DNA of 64,000 nt from Liquidambar formosana. Its lineage: Eukaryota > Streptophyta > Magnoliopsida > Saxifragales > Altingiaceae. The position numbers and the translations under genes were made by a program. Under the pieces are notes generated by a model. It was given only the letters and a program-made list of their open reading frames with translations, was not told where the DNA came from and ran no database searches. The stretch spans positions 26,365,278 through 26,429,277 of the forward strand of contig CM077824.1 in the NCBI GenBank assembly GCA_039720395.1. The letters are read 5' to 3'. This document shows positions 22,183 to 34,657 of the stretch, one piece after another; the first letter of the stretch is position 1, and each line of letters begins with the position of its first letter.

Positions 22183-23618
22183 TGTTGTCCTAAATAAATA
22201 ACCCTAGAAGGGGGGTGAATAAGGTTATAGGCAAAATTAAAAACTAATGGCAATCTCAAAAACAAATTATTACAAGTAAGAATAAATATAAGAATAAGCA
22301 ATCATAAAGAGATTAAGAAGAAGAGAATGCAAACAACGTTAACGAGGTTCGGCCTCCTGCCTACGTCCTCGCCTCAAGAGCTCGCTTGAAGATTCACCAA
22401 TCCACTATCATTCTCCTTCAAGGTGGAGCAGCAAACCTTTATAATATAAGTGTTCTTCCCCAACACTAAACTAAGCACACTTCTCAAGTGCTTACAAGGT
22501 GAGGGTTTACCCAACCCTTTAATACAAGATGTTTGGAGTTGTTTATGTGCTCAAAAAGCTCTCTCAAAATAGTAGAAACACAGTAATTGAAAGCTCACTC
22601 AGCTATTAATTGAATCTTAATGAATGCTCACAAGTGAAATTAGGGTTTGTAAATGAATGATCTTGTTTGTAGCTCAATTAATGCCCATTAATAAGTTTAA
22701 CACTTGTATATATAGCCCAAGGGGTCCACATAACCGTTCTGTAGCAATAAATACCGGGAAAGATGGTTTGGTGGACATTTAATGCTCAAAAAACCGTTTG
22801 AATTCAGACATCTAAAATTGATTTAAGATGTCTGATTATGTTTAAGATGTCTGATTCAGGTATCTTAAAAAACCAGAGGACTGAATTCTATAGAGGTTTT
22901 CAAGGTCACTGTTCATGGGAATTCAGAAGTCTTAAACTATTTTCAGACATCTTAAACCTTTTCAAGACATCTTATTCTTACGTCTTAAAAAATCAGAGAG
23001 AATGCAATATTTGGCCTTTTACTTTTCAGATGTCTTAAACACTTTTCAAACGTCTTAAACTCTGATTCAGACGTGGTCTTAAAAAATCAAAGAGGGCGTA
23101 TTTTTGGGACTCATACTTCAGACATCTTAATCTTATTTCAGACGTTTTAATTATGATTCAGACGTCTTAAATGAATTTTTAGACGTCCTAATTAGATTTT
23201 AGACATATTAAAAATTTTTAAGACATCTTAAAGCTTTGCAATAAAAAATGTAATGAAAGAGTTTAAGACTTGATTTTTAAGGGGTCACTTTTTTTAGTCA
23301 AAGAGACTCTAAATATGATTGAATTAGGTTCATTTAAGTCTTACCAAGTTAATGCATGAACCCAAAGCCCTTAAATCACAACTATCACATACATATACAT
23401 TCTAGTGGCACAAGAAAAACATTTAATTTAATAAAATAATTTTCCTTTATTTCTATGGAAAAATCCCTTACAATGATTCAACTAATCCCTTAAGAATAAT
23501 TCATAACAATAATCTTAGGAACTCATCATTGGGCCGGGGACTCAAGATGATGATCGGGACAAAAAACATGCATGTGATGATAACCTCTAACAAAAGGTGA
23601 CAAAAATGGGGTGCAACA
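22183..23618 (-). mobile_element. Probable solo LTR, unclassified
   Basis: On the minus strand it would run from TGTTGCACCCCATTTTTGTC (23618) to GGACAACA (22183), giving inverted TGTTG/CAACA ends over about 1.44 kb. The start resembles that of the large LTR at 55510, with shared words such as CCCCATTTTTGTCACC and GTTAGAGGT. The flanking five bases (ACCTA and TTATC) do not match, so I cannot confirm a target-site duplication. No internal domain is attached. Confidence 0.5.
22805..23232. repeat. Array of AGACRTCTTA motifs
   Basis: About 17 copies of a motif close to CAGACGTCTTAA (GACATC and GATGTC variants) lie in 430 bp. From 23119 the copies start at about 23119, 23139, 23159, 23180, 23200 and 23219, a 20-bp spacing. 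The array lies inside the probable solo LTR. Confidence 0.75.
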
Positions 23619-23973
23619 TTATCTCTAATTCATATTTTGCTAAATCTATCATTAGATTAGATAAACTTCCTACATAAGTCATGCACACAAAAAATCAAGT
23701 TGATCCGAGACTTGTAGCCATTTGATCGAAAAACCAGGTAAAGTCGATGGCATGATAGCTTAGTGGTTTTCTCTTTGCTTATTGAGTCTGTGATCTTTAT
23801 TTTAACTTATATATGGATAATCATTGATACCCATTTATTAATATTAGGGAGTTAGTTATAGGGGTCGATCTATTGATTGTCACAAAAAAAAAAAAAAAAA
23901 AAAATGAAAAACCTAGGCATTAGTGGAGCCAAGCATGGGCAAGGGGGATTTTGTGTTGGGTGGGGATAAATAA
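23619..23973. other. Spacer with a poly-A run
   Basis: No gene. A poly-A tract of about 22 bases lies at 23883-23904. Confidence 0.45.
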
Positions 23974-23981
23974 TAAAATAT

Positions 23982-24665
23982 ATGAAAAATTACACTTTGC
24001 CCCCTCAATCTTTGGGTCAAAATCACTTTTTACCCCTCATCTACAAAATCCTACAAATACCCCTCGGAATTACTGGAAGACGATTATGGGATGACAGTGT
24101 TAACGAAATGAATGAAATGACAATAATGCCCTTATGGGTGGATAAGCAAAATGACATAAATACCCACCATGTTTTCCCGCTGTGCTATTTCCAAGCAGAT
24201 AAAGGCTCCCTAAGGAAGATTTGAGAGCACTTCTTTGCCTTTTCGTCTGCTTGTCTCTTTGGCTTCATAGTTAAACCATCATCACGATCATCATGATCTT
24301 TGAGTGGAAGCTTTCGTCCTTGCCGATCTTCCGCTACTATGGATGTGGTTCAAGAATTTGCAAAGGAGAAAGAGAAAATATCAGTGGGCGGGTGTGAAGT
24401 TGAAAGAAGAGAAGAGAATTCTGATTTGTATAAGTAGAGAGAGAAAATGAGTGTGTGAGGGCATTTTGGGTATAAAATGTGCTGATATTATATTATGTGT
24501 TTCATACATGACTCTTTTTGTTAAATTTATCATGGCAATTTAACGGTTTGATGAAAAGTATCATCTTCCAATAGTTCTGGGGGGGGGGTATTTGTAGGAT
24601 TTTGTAGATGAGGAGTGAAAAGTGATTTCAGCCCAAAGATTAAGGGGGCAAAGTGAAATTTCCCC
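23982..24665. mobile_element. Non-autonomous DNA transposon with long inverted ends
   Basis: The outer 80 or so bases on each side are inverted copies: ACACTTTGCCCCCTCAATCT on the left and the complement of AGATTAAGGGGGCAAAGTGA on the right. TAAAATAT flanks both sides (23974-23981 and 24666-24673), an 8-bp target duplication. Long inverted ends with an 8-9 bp target suggest a MULE-like element. The 0.5-kb interior is non-coding. Confidence 0.75.
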
Positions 24666-24673
24666 TAAAATAT

Positions 24674-25440
24674 GAATCAATAAGGGTGAAAAAATGTATT
24701 TTGATTCGGGTAGATCTATAAATTTTACAAAACATGTATACAAAATTATAAATTTTTAAGAATTGTGTGCAGGAGATGGCCCCAAGTGTTTTAATATGAG
24801 AAGATAAAATAAAATAATTTTTAACAAGGTAATTGCAGTGATAGGTACAAGGATGTTGTGCTTGGTCGTAAAGAAAATTGTGAAATAGGAATTTTTTTAT
24901 TATTATTTTATGTTCCTGGTATTTTTTTTTTTAAATAATAAAAAATTGGGCTTGATACTCTATTCTAAAGTAATAGACCAACAATTTGATGCTTTATTTT
25001 AAAAATATATATATGAATGAAAAATTAATTATTTAGGAAGAAGAGAAAAATATATAAATAAAAGATTATTTATTCGAAAGGTAGAGGCTAGGCTCTGTTA
25101 AACTAAAACGCTGTGTTTTAATTTAGAAAATCAACTTTATATGAGTTCTACTACGATGTACAAAAAAGACAATGTTTATTATGTTTTATTGAGAAAGGTA
25201 ATAATGTCATTTATTTGTATTGTTAACATTATTACTCATTAAAACTACGGAGAATGTTAATGTAATTTCAAAAACAAGAATAGATGTATCATAATTTGTA
25301 GTAAAAGTAATTTTACCTTTTCAATTTTTTGTTTGTCTTTTTGAGGGGAACTTCACCATTTACCGGAGAGAAGCCAACCGAGCGGATGGTGGTGGTTCAT
25401 TTCTTGAGAAAGAAGTTAGAGTAAACAAAAGGCAAAAGGA
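24674..25440. other. Intergenic spacer, probable promoter at its right end
   Basis: AT-rich with no gene. The last 100 bases (CCGGAGAGAAGCCAACCGAG and following) rise in GC and look like a plant promoter or leader. Confidence 0.35.
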
Positions 25441-25542
25441 GAAACGAGTATATGCATATATGTACACAGGCACGCTCACAGCATAGATAGAACGTCTGAG
25501 GAACAAAGGGCGAGAGACCTCATCTATCATCAGTTGCTGGTA
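25441..25542 (+). other. Candidate non-coding 5' UTR exon (proteasome gene?)
   Basis: A purine-rich leader-like stretch (AACGTCTGAGGAACAAAGGG and on) ends at CAGTTGCTG|GTAACATC, a plausible splice donor. It is followed by T-rich intron-like sequence. No coding frame begins here. The nearest plus-strand acceptor with a gene attached is TTTTTTACAG at 39320, 11 bases before the PAC1 ATG. Assignment to that gene is inference; it could be the orphan leader of a gene destroyed by the insertions that follow. Confidence 0.3.
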
Positions 25543-27049
25543 ACATCCTCTCTAAACTTTTCTCTTCCTCTATTTATTATCGTCTTTCTATTACTCATGA
25601 GAGTTTATTTGTTTTGAACTTTCATAATCCTATAGTCATAAAAATCCTATAAATCTTTTTCCTTTTGACCTGAAAATGTTAAACCCTCGATCTCTACGGA
25701 ACCCACCCCGATTCTGAACCTCCCTTCTCTCTCTCTCTCGTCTCGATCCCACATATATCCGTTGTAATGGGTTGTGTGTTTTTAGCGAATCATCAATATT
25801 GTAGTTGCTTTGAAGGCTATGCTATTACTAGGTTTATAGCGATTTGTTTTGATTTTTTTTTTCCGGGATTATAGCGATTTGGTCGGCTTGTCATAGTAAA
25901 TCAGTAATCTTGTTGAGAATTCGAACTCTTTGTTACTGATCTCCTCATTTTTTTTTATAATTAGACCCATTGAGGAACCACAATAACCGGTGCCTCTTGA
26001 GGATTCTATTCATTGTGGAAAGAAAAAAAAAGGAAAGAAAGAAATTTAAGCTGGCAGTATTTTTTCCTTGACCAATGCTCATGTTTGAGTACCTCGGAAA
26101 AGCTGTTGATGTCATGTCTTGGGAAAAAATATTAATGCTGAGTAGAAATCTGACATGTGCACCTTTTTGTGCTAATGCATAGATTCACAAAACTAGCGAA
26201 GCCAAATTTTTAGGTGATTAGGCCTCTCATGCTCATAAAATGCTTAATTGATGGCACCTTGTAGTGGTCCATACAGTTCTTCAATCAATTGGGCAACTAT
26301 TAATCGGTGTGCTTCTTGGCTGTGCATGAGCTTAAGGATCTAAGAATATGTGCATAATCCCTATTGTCAGCACCATTATTACCATTGTCTTCTAAACAAA
26401 TGAATGACCAAATGTAGTTAAAAATGAGATGAAATAAACTTGCTGCTCAGCTCTATTTATACACTAGCAATTTTTCGAGTTACATTTGGTCATTCATTTG
26501 CCTCTGTATCATCTACACTATAGATTTTAGTGATCTAAAGTTTACAAATTATAATTAAAAAAGAGCTTGATAGTGAGTCCCAAATCCTAAAATTAGCATG
26601 ACTTAGGTCGTAATGCTCTTTAAATTTAAGGAAGATGGACCATCATCAAAACACTAGATGTGGAAGGCTAACAAATGATGAAAATGAAGTGAAATAAAAA
26701 TTATGAAGATCAACAACACTTAATTTTGAAAAAATCAACCAAAAAAAAAAAAAAAAAAAAAAAAGACAATCCAAAAAGCAAGCACATAAGAAATTGGACT
26801 ACCATAATTAGTATAAAATGTTTGAGGCCATAATTAGTTTGCCAAAAAAATTATTATGTGGCAGGAAATATTAGCAAGAAGTTTAAGAACATCTATTAGT
26901 TAGGTCATTTGTAAAAATGTTTCCCATAAGGGCATAGGACGATCATCAAGTCTATAAGGGAGCAATGTGAAATTGTTGAACAAAGTCAGATGTATTCATT
27001 GTTGAACTAAGACTGGGGGAAACTTTGTCTCATGGTTTGGAAATATGAA
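25543..27049. other. Intron-like spacer
   Basis: T-rich sequence without supported genes. It contains a CT run at 25727-25738, a poly-A tract near 26741-26764 and the perfect inverted repeat at 26397-26500. Confidence 0.4.
26397..26500. repeat. Perfect 20-bp inverted repeat (hairpin)
   Basis: CAAATGAATGACCAAATGTA at 26397-26416 is exactly complementary to TACATTTGGTCATTCATTTG at 26481-26500, with a 64-nt loop. The transcript of either strand could fold into a stem. It may be a small fold-back element. Confidence 0.75.
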
Positions 27050-29466
27050 ATCTCTGTTGTTCCTTTTGGCTCAATATTCTTGATGATCCTAGAAGGCTCA
27101 ATTTTCTTCTTTTTGAGTTTGGAATAAGAACTAGCTAAAAATCTCTCATGTGGATATCATCACCATATCTCCTTCTTGGAATTGTCTTTTCTTATTTGCA
27201 TACTCCTTGTATTTATCATTTGATTCTTCAATTTTCAACATGATCTAATTATGCAATTTTTATTTTTTATTTTTTTTTGATAAACAATTATGCAATTCTT
27301 TCTTCATATTAGCCATGTTGTCGCCTTTCACATTACCTTCGTCAACCTGTTATAAGGACTGGATCATAAAAATGATTAGGTTACCTTCCAGCAACTATCT
27401 TAAAGGGGCTTTTGCCTATCGTCTGGTTCTTGGAATAGTTATGAGAAAATTTTGCTTTGCGCAATGATTGCTTCCCATTGCTTATATTCTTTCCGACCAA
27501 GCAGCATAATAAATTTATCAAACTTCTACTAATAACCTTGGTCTGTTCAAACAAAACTTTTTTGTCTCGATTTGATGTGATGGTTAACGGCTCTCTATGC
27601 AAGCGAATAACCTCTTGAAAACAAAGGTTAACAACTTATGATGCATCTGTTGTCTTCTTGCAACAAATAAAATGAGCCATCTTATGAAATTTATTAACAA
27701 CCACAAAAATGGGATCCACTCTACTTTGACATTTGCGTAGTCCAAGACAAAAACTATGCTCATGCCCTCACATGTTGCTATATGAATGAGATGCAGGATG
27801 TACAAACTATGTATTTTGAACCCTTTCTTTGGACTGTTGATCATAAGTGCTATGTCACCACCTTGTGTCTTTCAATATCTAAAGTGATACTGGTCTTCCT
27901 TTGTCACTTAGAATAGCTCCATTCTGATTCTAGAAGAATCAGATTCCATTTTAAAGGTCTTATTGAAGTCTGGCAGTGTTGGGGTACTTATCTTTTCTTT
28001 CAATATGTTTGAAACCTTGTCTAGTCTCTTTTGTTGATTCAAACTTTCCTTTCATTGTGAAATCAGTCACTGAAGCAATTAAGGTTCTGCAATTCTTGAT
28101 GAAACACTTGTAAAATGTGGCTAGGCCATGAAAAATACATTATTCTCCAACTGTAGTTTATGTTGGCCTACTTCTTCAACTTCACTTTCATCCATCTCTA
28201 TTCCACCTGCACTTGCTACATAGCCCAAGAATTGCAAAACATCAGTCATAAATTGGTGCTTTTCATGTTAGCATAGAGTTTTTCACAATGTAGAACGTCT
28301 AGCACTTCCTTTAGGTGCTGTGGATGAGATTATTTGGATGGAATGTAGATTAAAGTATCGTCAAAATAAACCACCCCAAATTTTGAATAAATGGCTTCAA
28401 AACTTGATTCACAAACGCATGGAAGTGCTTGGTGTGTTTGAAAAACCACAGGGTAACCTTCCATTCATACAACCTATCTTTAGTTTTGAGCATTGGGTTT
28501 CATTTATCCCTTCTTGAACTTTGATTTGATGATAAATGCATTTGAGGTGAATTTTTGGTAACACCTTTGCACATACAACATATCCAACATATCATCTAAG
28601 TATCGGGAAGTGGTACTTTATGATTATGTTATTGATGGCTTTACTATCAAGACACATTCTCCATGTACTATCTTTTAAGAGGATTGGAATAACACATGGA
28701 CTCATGGATTCCCTAATAAATCCATTTTGCAGTGACTCTTCCACTTGCCTTTGTGTCCTTTGTGCTCCTTAGGACTCCTTGTTTGAGGGACTCTTCCTGC
28801 TGATAGAAAGTCCTTTGTAGTTTAGAGTAAGGAACTGGTTTTGAGTCAGTCTTTGCATCTTTAACCAAGTTTGAACTCGCTCTTTTGTAGATTTAGTCCT
28901 GGTCATTTGAACTTGCTTCCACCATGAAGATGAATACCAATTCAATTTAATAGATGCCAACTTGATGCTGTTGTGATATGCAGGATCACAATATTCAAAA
29001 GCATTCTCAACTTCATTTAAACTATATAATACATCCTTGCATTCTTCTTCTTGGATAACTTTGGTATTTCCACTTTAACACATGGACGTTCAACGTTCTA
29101 ATTAACAAGAGGTCGCCTAACATGGGGTAAATCTCCATTTTCTCTATCTGAAGATTCTTCTAAAGGTTGCTGTTGCTGCTGAAATTTTTTTACTGCGGGT
29201 GGTCATCAATGTTTTCCAAGTTGGTCTGCATGTGTGCACAGCTTTGTCTCCTAGTGGTTGGATAAGGAGGATTTAATATTCCAGTTTTCTCTAACTTGCA
29301 GACAGTTGAGAAATTTGCTGTTCCATAGTTTCTACATCTTCTTTTGTTTCCATGTTTCCAATAGTTGCTACTTAAGACGCCTCTGGATTTTTGTGATTTT
29401 GTTCAAGTTGCTCCCACGCCTAGAAATAAAAATCACAGATATGAAGAAGCAGGCTCTGATACCACT
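27050..29466 (-). mobile_element. Decayed Ty3-gypsy (chromovirus-like) pol region
   Basis: Read on the minus strand. RT remnants come first: [11 protein letters not shown] and [11 protein letters not shown] (about 28600-28760), the catalytic YFDD box at 28357-28368 and HLKEVLDVL after it. Integrase remnants follow at 27381-27844 (SIVFVLDYANVKVEWIPF, ITSNRD, LLCCLVGKN, IGKSPFKIV), and then an FQEGDMVM-type C-terminal segment near 27160-27180. All are broken by frameshifts and stops. A primer site TGGTATCAGAGCC lies at 29452-29464. No gag or protease could be read with confidence. Confidence 0.8.
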
Positions 29467-31020
29467 TGAAGTGAATAGATAGAAATAACCTACTTTCTCT
29501 GGTAAGGACTGTTAGAAATAACCTACTTTCTCTGGTAAGGACTGTTAGTACAACAAATTCTTGCTGGAGCCAAGATTTAAAAGGGAAATCTAGGAACACC
29601 TTATATGATAGAACCAGCTATTGGAAGCTTGTTTAGAAATTAGCTTTGGTGAAGAAGATAATATTTAATTTTTAAAATGGTTAGGTTGTTGCCCCTTTTA
29701 TATTAATATAATTTGGACTTCATGATTACAATCATTAATCCCTCTTTACTTTCCTAAGCAGCCACTTAGTATTCCCATATCCTAATTACTTCTTTCTAGT
29801 GGGAGCATGGTTCAAAGTCTTGGTCTCGGTCCCTGTCATGTTTCAGTCTCGTTCATCTCGGTCTCACCTAACTTGTTGCGTCTCGGGCGAGATGCAACTT
29901 TACTCATGAAACAATGTTTGAAAAAATTCAAAAAAAATCGTAGAAAATTTGTAAAAAATATGATGATTACATTAGAACCATCAAATAAGTAAGACAATGA
30001 ACTTAAGGCACATAATATGCTCAAAAACATTAAAATAGGCGAAAGTGCACTAATATTGTTGGGGGAATTTTAAAAAAAGAAACAAAAATAAATTAAATTA
30101 AAATAAAAACAAATAGGAGGGAATTTTAGATTGGTGGGGCTATGGGAAAATAATTACAATTGAGTGTTATTTTTTACTAAGTTTCTAATAAATGACTACT
30201 AACTTAACTAACAATGACTACTAACTCTAATTATTTTCCCATAGCCCGACCAATCTAAAATTTCCCCAAAACATGACCTTACCTTGTCGGTTGTTCTTGA
30301 ACCAGTCGAAAGTCGAGATTGAGAGTTGAGAGAGACTGAGATTGCGTTGGAGGCCACGAACACCAGATCTGGCTGCTTCTACCCTTGTTCGTCTGAGAAA
30401 GAGAGAAAATTGTACAAGAGAGAAAAAGAGGGGATGCTTGAGCTGGTATCGACTATCGAGGTAGGCCGTAAGGTTTCTTATACGATTCGAACGAGAATTG
30501 AATCCAACCGAATCTTCAATTTCTTGCCCATCTTGTCACGTATCATTTGAGATCACGACAATCTCATCCGAGAGGGATACTTCTCCCGATATATTTTTAT
30601 CGGGGGATTTCTCGTATCAGCCAGTGGCGAGACCAAATTGTCTCGGCGAGATCTCGTCCGAGACAAATGAGACTTTGAACCCTGAGTGGGGAATCTAGAC
30701 ATTACTCTTGAGAAGACTGAACATTTTATAACAGTGACTCTCCTTAGCAACCATAAATAGAGAATAGTGGATCAAACTGTTTGCATTAGATGATCATTGA
30801 AAAATTTCAGTATTATCAAGATCAAGTCCTAAGAACAACAAACCTCATAAGGATCAAAATTAGCCTTTTAAATTAGTCCATGGTGTGGAACAAGTTTCGT
30901 AAAGAACAATGCTAAATCAGTAAATGTCCTAGTTAGAAGAAGAACATTTGGATTGTATTTCAAAGATCAGGGAAGAGAGAGAAAGAGAGGGAGTATACAG
31001 AAGCTGAGAACATCAGACAA
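29467..31020 (-). mobile_element. 5' LTR region of the gypsy element, split by a hAT-like insertion
   Basis: The LTR edge (TGAAGTGAATAG on the plus strand) lies two bases from the primer-binding site. A 33-bp unit beginning AGAAATAACCTACTTTCTCT is duplicated in tandem at 29481-29513 and 29514-29546. The LTR is interrupted at 29806-30684 and probably resumes afterwards. Its outer end is not identifiable and no second LTR was found to the left, so the outer boundary given is approximate. Confidence 0.45.
29806..30684. mobile_element. hAT-like non-autonomous element
   Basis: The ends are CATGGTTCAAAGTCTTGGTC on the left and the complement of GACTTTGAACCCTG on the right, so CA(T/G)GGTTCAAAGTC inverted ends. 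CAGGGTTCAAAG is typical of hAT ends. The 8-base flanks are AGTGGGAG and AGTGGGGA, an imperfect 8-bp target duplication. The interior (879 bp in all) has CTCG- and TCTCGGYGAGA-rich inverted arms and no transposase. Confidence 0.65.
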
Positions 31021-31120
31021 TAGGGGCCAAAAAAAAAAAAGGTGAAATCTTAGTGTTAAAAAATCTACCAAAATTTTAATGTGTAGGTTCCCTTTTTGAT
31101 AAAGCATGGCAAATGCAAGG

Positions 31121-31606
31121 GGTTAGGTGGTGGTTATTTGGTGAGAAGATGTCCCATAATGACAAAAGGTATTGGATAGTGGTCAGGCGGCAGTCAAGGA
31201 TATGGTGGCTGGGAAGGTGTGGGATCGATCACAACGAACCATCAAAAACAGTAATGACTGAGTTGGGACTGAATTGTATGTGGTAATTAATCGGCCTATT
31301 TTTTTGATGGGAGGAGCAAGCCATTCAACCGATCTTGTTGAATGATAGTAAATATTTGTTGCTACATGCCAAACCGTATATATCAATCACAAATCTATAG
31401 GGAATTAGGTGGTGGTTATTCCTGGGAAGGTGTGGGATCATCACAACGAACCATCAAAAAACATTAATGGCTGAGTTGTATGAGTTAATTGATCGGCCTA
31501 TTTTGATGGGAGGAGCAAGCCATTCAACCAATCATGTGGAATCATACCAATTTTATTTTAATTTTATTTTATATCAAAGGAATCATAGTAAATATTTGTT
31601 GATACA
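31121..31606. repeat. Tandem duplication carrying the LINE insertion site
   Basis: Copy 1 is 31121-31402. Copy 2 starts near 31403 with TTAGGTGGTGGTTATT, lacks about 80 bp near its start, and continues to 31606, where the LINE begins. It resumes at 38533 and ends near 38572. Copy 1 is unbroken across the corresponding point (31352-31366, ATATTTGTTGCTACA), so it acts as an internal empty site. Confidence 0.85.
31592..31606. repeat. LINE target-site duplication, 5' copy
   Basis: ATATTTGTTGATACA, identical to 38518-38532. Confidence 0.85.
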
Positions 31607-31796
31607 AAGAAAATCGAGGATGGAAGCCACTGGAAGATGGGTCCTTTCAGCTTCTCGGTGTTCTGGGTGTTCCTTCAATGGCGGTTTTTCCTCCTCTTCC
31701 GGTCTATTCTGATCTGATTCTTCCTAGTTCACTTTCTTTACCTTTCTTTTCTGCAATCTCTTTCCATCCTGTCTTTTCTCGCTTCTCTTTTTGTCT

Positions 31797-34545
31797 ATGG
31801 CAAGTAAGTTTATACGCATTGAGCATAAGTCTTTTGACATTACCTGTTGGGGTATCGGTGATGTCTTTCTGAGAATCTTTGAAAATGGTAGAGGGTGGAG
31901 GATTCTCATTTCCTTGGACAGGGAGAGCAGTGTTTGGTTGTTTAATTGTATTTTAGAACTGGCTTGTAGTAATGGCCATTTTGGGTGGTTCAGGAAGTTT
32001 AGGACATCAAAGTGTACCTTGCTGTTTGAACTTCATCAAAATAAGAATGGTAAGTATGGATGATTAACCAAGATTAGGACGAATGGAGGTTCTCGATTCA
32101 TTACTATTCCAAAAGGCTATGATTTTTATGGATGGAAAAATTTTGCGCAGGCCATTAGTTCATGCTGTAAGGGTACAGGTAATAGGGCGGGATCCAGCAA
32201 AGCTTGTCATCTTCAGGATAAAGGGGCACAGGTCAGGAAAAAGATTCGGTTAGCTTTTCATAATGGTGGCCCTGTCAAGAAAGATCTAAATGAAAGAGAT
32301 GTATCGCGGCTTATGGGGGATTGGAAGAAAGCCTTCATTTGTGCAAGAGAAAGGGTGGCTGATGGGTGGGACATGATTCAAGTGGAACTGGCTAACTTGC
32401 TGGAGTGCCAAATTTTTCTCATTCCATTTCAACTCAACAAAGTTGTTTTCTTCTGTTGTAACATGGACAAAGCTGATTATTTTACTGGAAAGATTCTCCT
32501 TAGGAATGGGGTTAATGTTTTTTTGAGTCGATGGTCTCCCGGCGTTAATTCCATCAGAGGACATCGGTTCATGTTTAAGGGGGGATGGGTTTCCATTGAA
32601 GGGCTGCCTTTTCATTTGTGGAGGGAGGATGTTTTTTAGAAGATTGCTGAAAATTTGGGTGGGTTAATGGAGATTAATAGGAGAACTTTGATCATGGATA
32701 ATCTTTTTCAAGCACGTATCAGAGTTAAAGGGACGAAGCATGGTTTTCTTCCGAATTTTTTAGATGTGAAGTTTGGACAAGATACATATACTGTGAGAGT
32801 TTGGTCAGTGAGAGTTTTTGATAAGCGATGGGGCAAACATACTAGTAATCGTAATTCTGGAGTAATTTTTAATAATTTTAAGCAGAGAGGTATCTCTAAT
32901 CATGATGGCAGATTGGTATGGAGGTTGAAAGGGGGTGGTAGTACAGAATATTGGTGCACTAGCAAGGAGGTTGAAGATGAAGGTATCGGGGTCTCTAAGC
33001 CACGTGGGGTAAATATAGGACTGGATGCTTTTTCTGGTAAGAAACCTTTGGGTAACTTTAGTAGTGGTAGAGAAAAGGCTGCTAAATCATTTAAAGTGCA
33101 ATAATTCAGAATGTCTTTGGTTAGGTGCAAGTGGGCTTGTCATGTGTGGATTCATTGGAATTAGGTAAGGGAAAGCAGAAAATGACAAAAGTGGAAGTTG
33201 GAGAGTTTGACAGTTTAGATAATAGCAGGACTTTTTTTAAGGGGAGCATCTGGTGGACCTAATATGTTAGGTGAACAGGGCTTAGAAGTTAAGTGTTGTG
33301 ATTCTAGTATTATTGGGCCGGTTCTAAAAGAAGGTGTATTGTGCCAAGTAAATACTTTTGAGGGTGGGCCTTTAGTTGGTAGTAATTTAAGAAATAAGAT
33401 GCTGATGGGGGGAGGGGATTTTGGATTTGAGCCCAAATCACGGGAAGGAACTATAAGTCAAGGGTTCCTTTCCAGTGTCTCGTTCAAAGGGAACCTAGGG
33501 TTTTTTCGGAGATGGTGATCAGTTCCAATGGGGATCGTGATGAAGATGCAACGGTCAGGTAAAGTGATTGTCTTCATATGCATCGTGACTAGAAGAAAGC
33601 TGGGTTTCAGAGAATCATCACGACGGAGGTCATTGTCGGTTCAATTCATCAGCAAATGTTTTGCTGTCCCAAGGGAAGCTCTTTCGACCTCTAACAGAGG
33701 GAAGGTCACCTTAAATGAAGCTTCAAAGTCAGTTCTGGTGGGTGTTGATGAGGAATTAGATGCGGGTTCGGAGGAGGATGGTTTTTCTGGTATTCGAGAT
33801 GTCATCGCTGATTTGGTCGATGGATATGGTAGTAGCTTTGTGTCGGAGACTTTTGGTTCTTCAGTGAGCGATACTGAAGATGAAGAGGAGGAAAAAAGGG
33901 CTGCTTAGTCGATTGATTTACATGGGATCGAAGAACATTTTACAGAAAAAGTGGATTCTCCTCCTTCTTCTCCTGTGTTAGAGGTACATACTCTTGATAT
34001 AACTCCTGCAGGAAAATCAGTTAACTTTGAGGGTCAGACTTCTCATTCTACTCTTCTTGCTGGGGGGGGGGGGGGGGGTTGAGGGGTTTTCTGGAAAGGG
34101 CAGTCCAATTCATGTGATGAAGGGCGTCTTCGAGTCTCAACAGGATTTTGTTTCTTGGGAATTGAGTTTATACGGGGATGAAGTCATGCTTCCTAGGCCT
34201 TGTGTTGAAGTAATTTTGACTCCACTGCCAAGAAACCATTCTGTTACTGTTGATAATAATAATGGCAGAGAGTTAGTTCTTGTTGAGGAACCTGTTATAC
34301 TACTGGCATTGGAGCAACCGTGTTCTCAATTGGAGGTGAATAGGGAGGGAGTTGGTCTTGCAAAGAACTTGGTGGTTGAGTTTGGGTTTCAGTGGGGTAA
34401 AGAACTAAATGATTTTAGCTCTTTTCGGCTTAGTGAGGAGGGGTTGGCTGATTTGAAAGTATTTTTAGGAAAGATGAGTTTGTCTCTCATTAAGAAAAGG
34501 AGAAGAGTAATGGCTCTGGTAAGGATTGGTTCGGGGGTAGTGTAG
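31797..34545 (+). pseudogene. LINE ORF1 (DUF4283-like RNA-binding protein), broken
   Basis: Starts at the ATG of MASKFIRIEHKSFDI. The frame continues to 33104 with two in-frame stops, TGA at 32061-32063 and TAG at 32637-32639. The central part (WVSIEGLPFHLWREDVF, then KIAENLGGLMEINRRT) is typical of the DUF4283-type domain of plant LINE ORF1. Beyond 33104 the frame shifts at least twice. A 17-G run at 34062-34078 lies at one break. A zinc knuckle is not evident. Confidence 0.75.
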
Positions 34546-34657
34546 GAAGGAGTAGTATGGTGAAGAGGGGAGTTAGAGAGTTAAAAAATCTTGAATTTAA
34601 TGTCAATTATGATGGGATGGGTGGGTCTAAGAGTAATGGGGGTGATGTTCCATTAGA

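Noticed and set aside
22805..23232. CRISPR-like array
   Set aside because: Repeat units are variable and about 10-12 bp with no unique spacers, and the host is a plant. It is a degenerate motif array.
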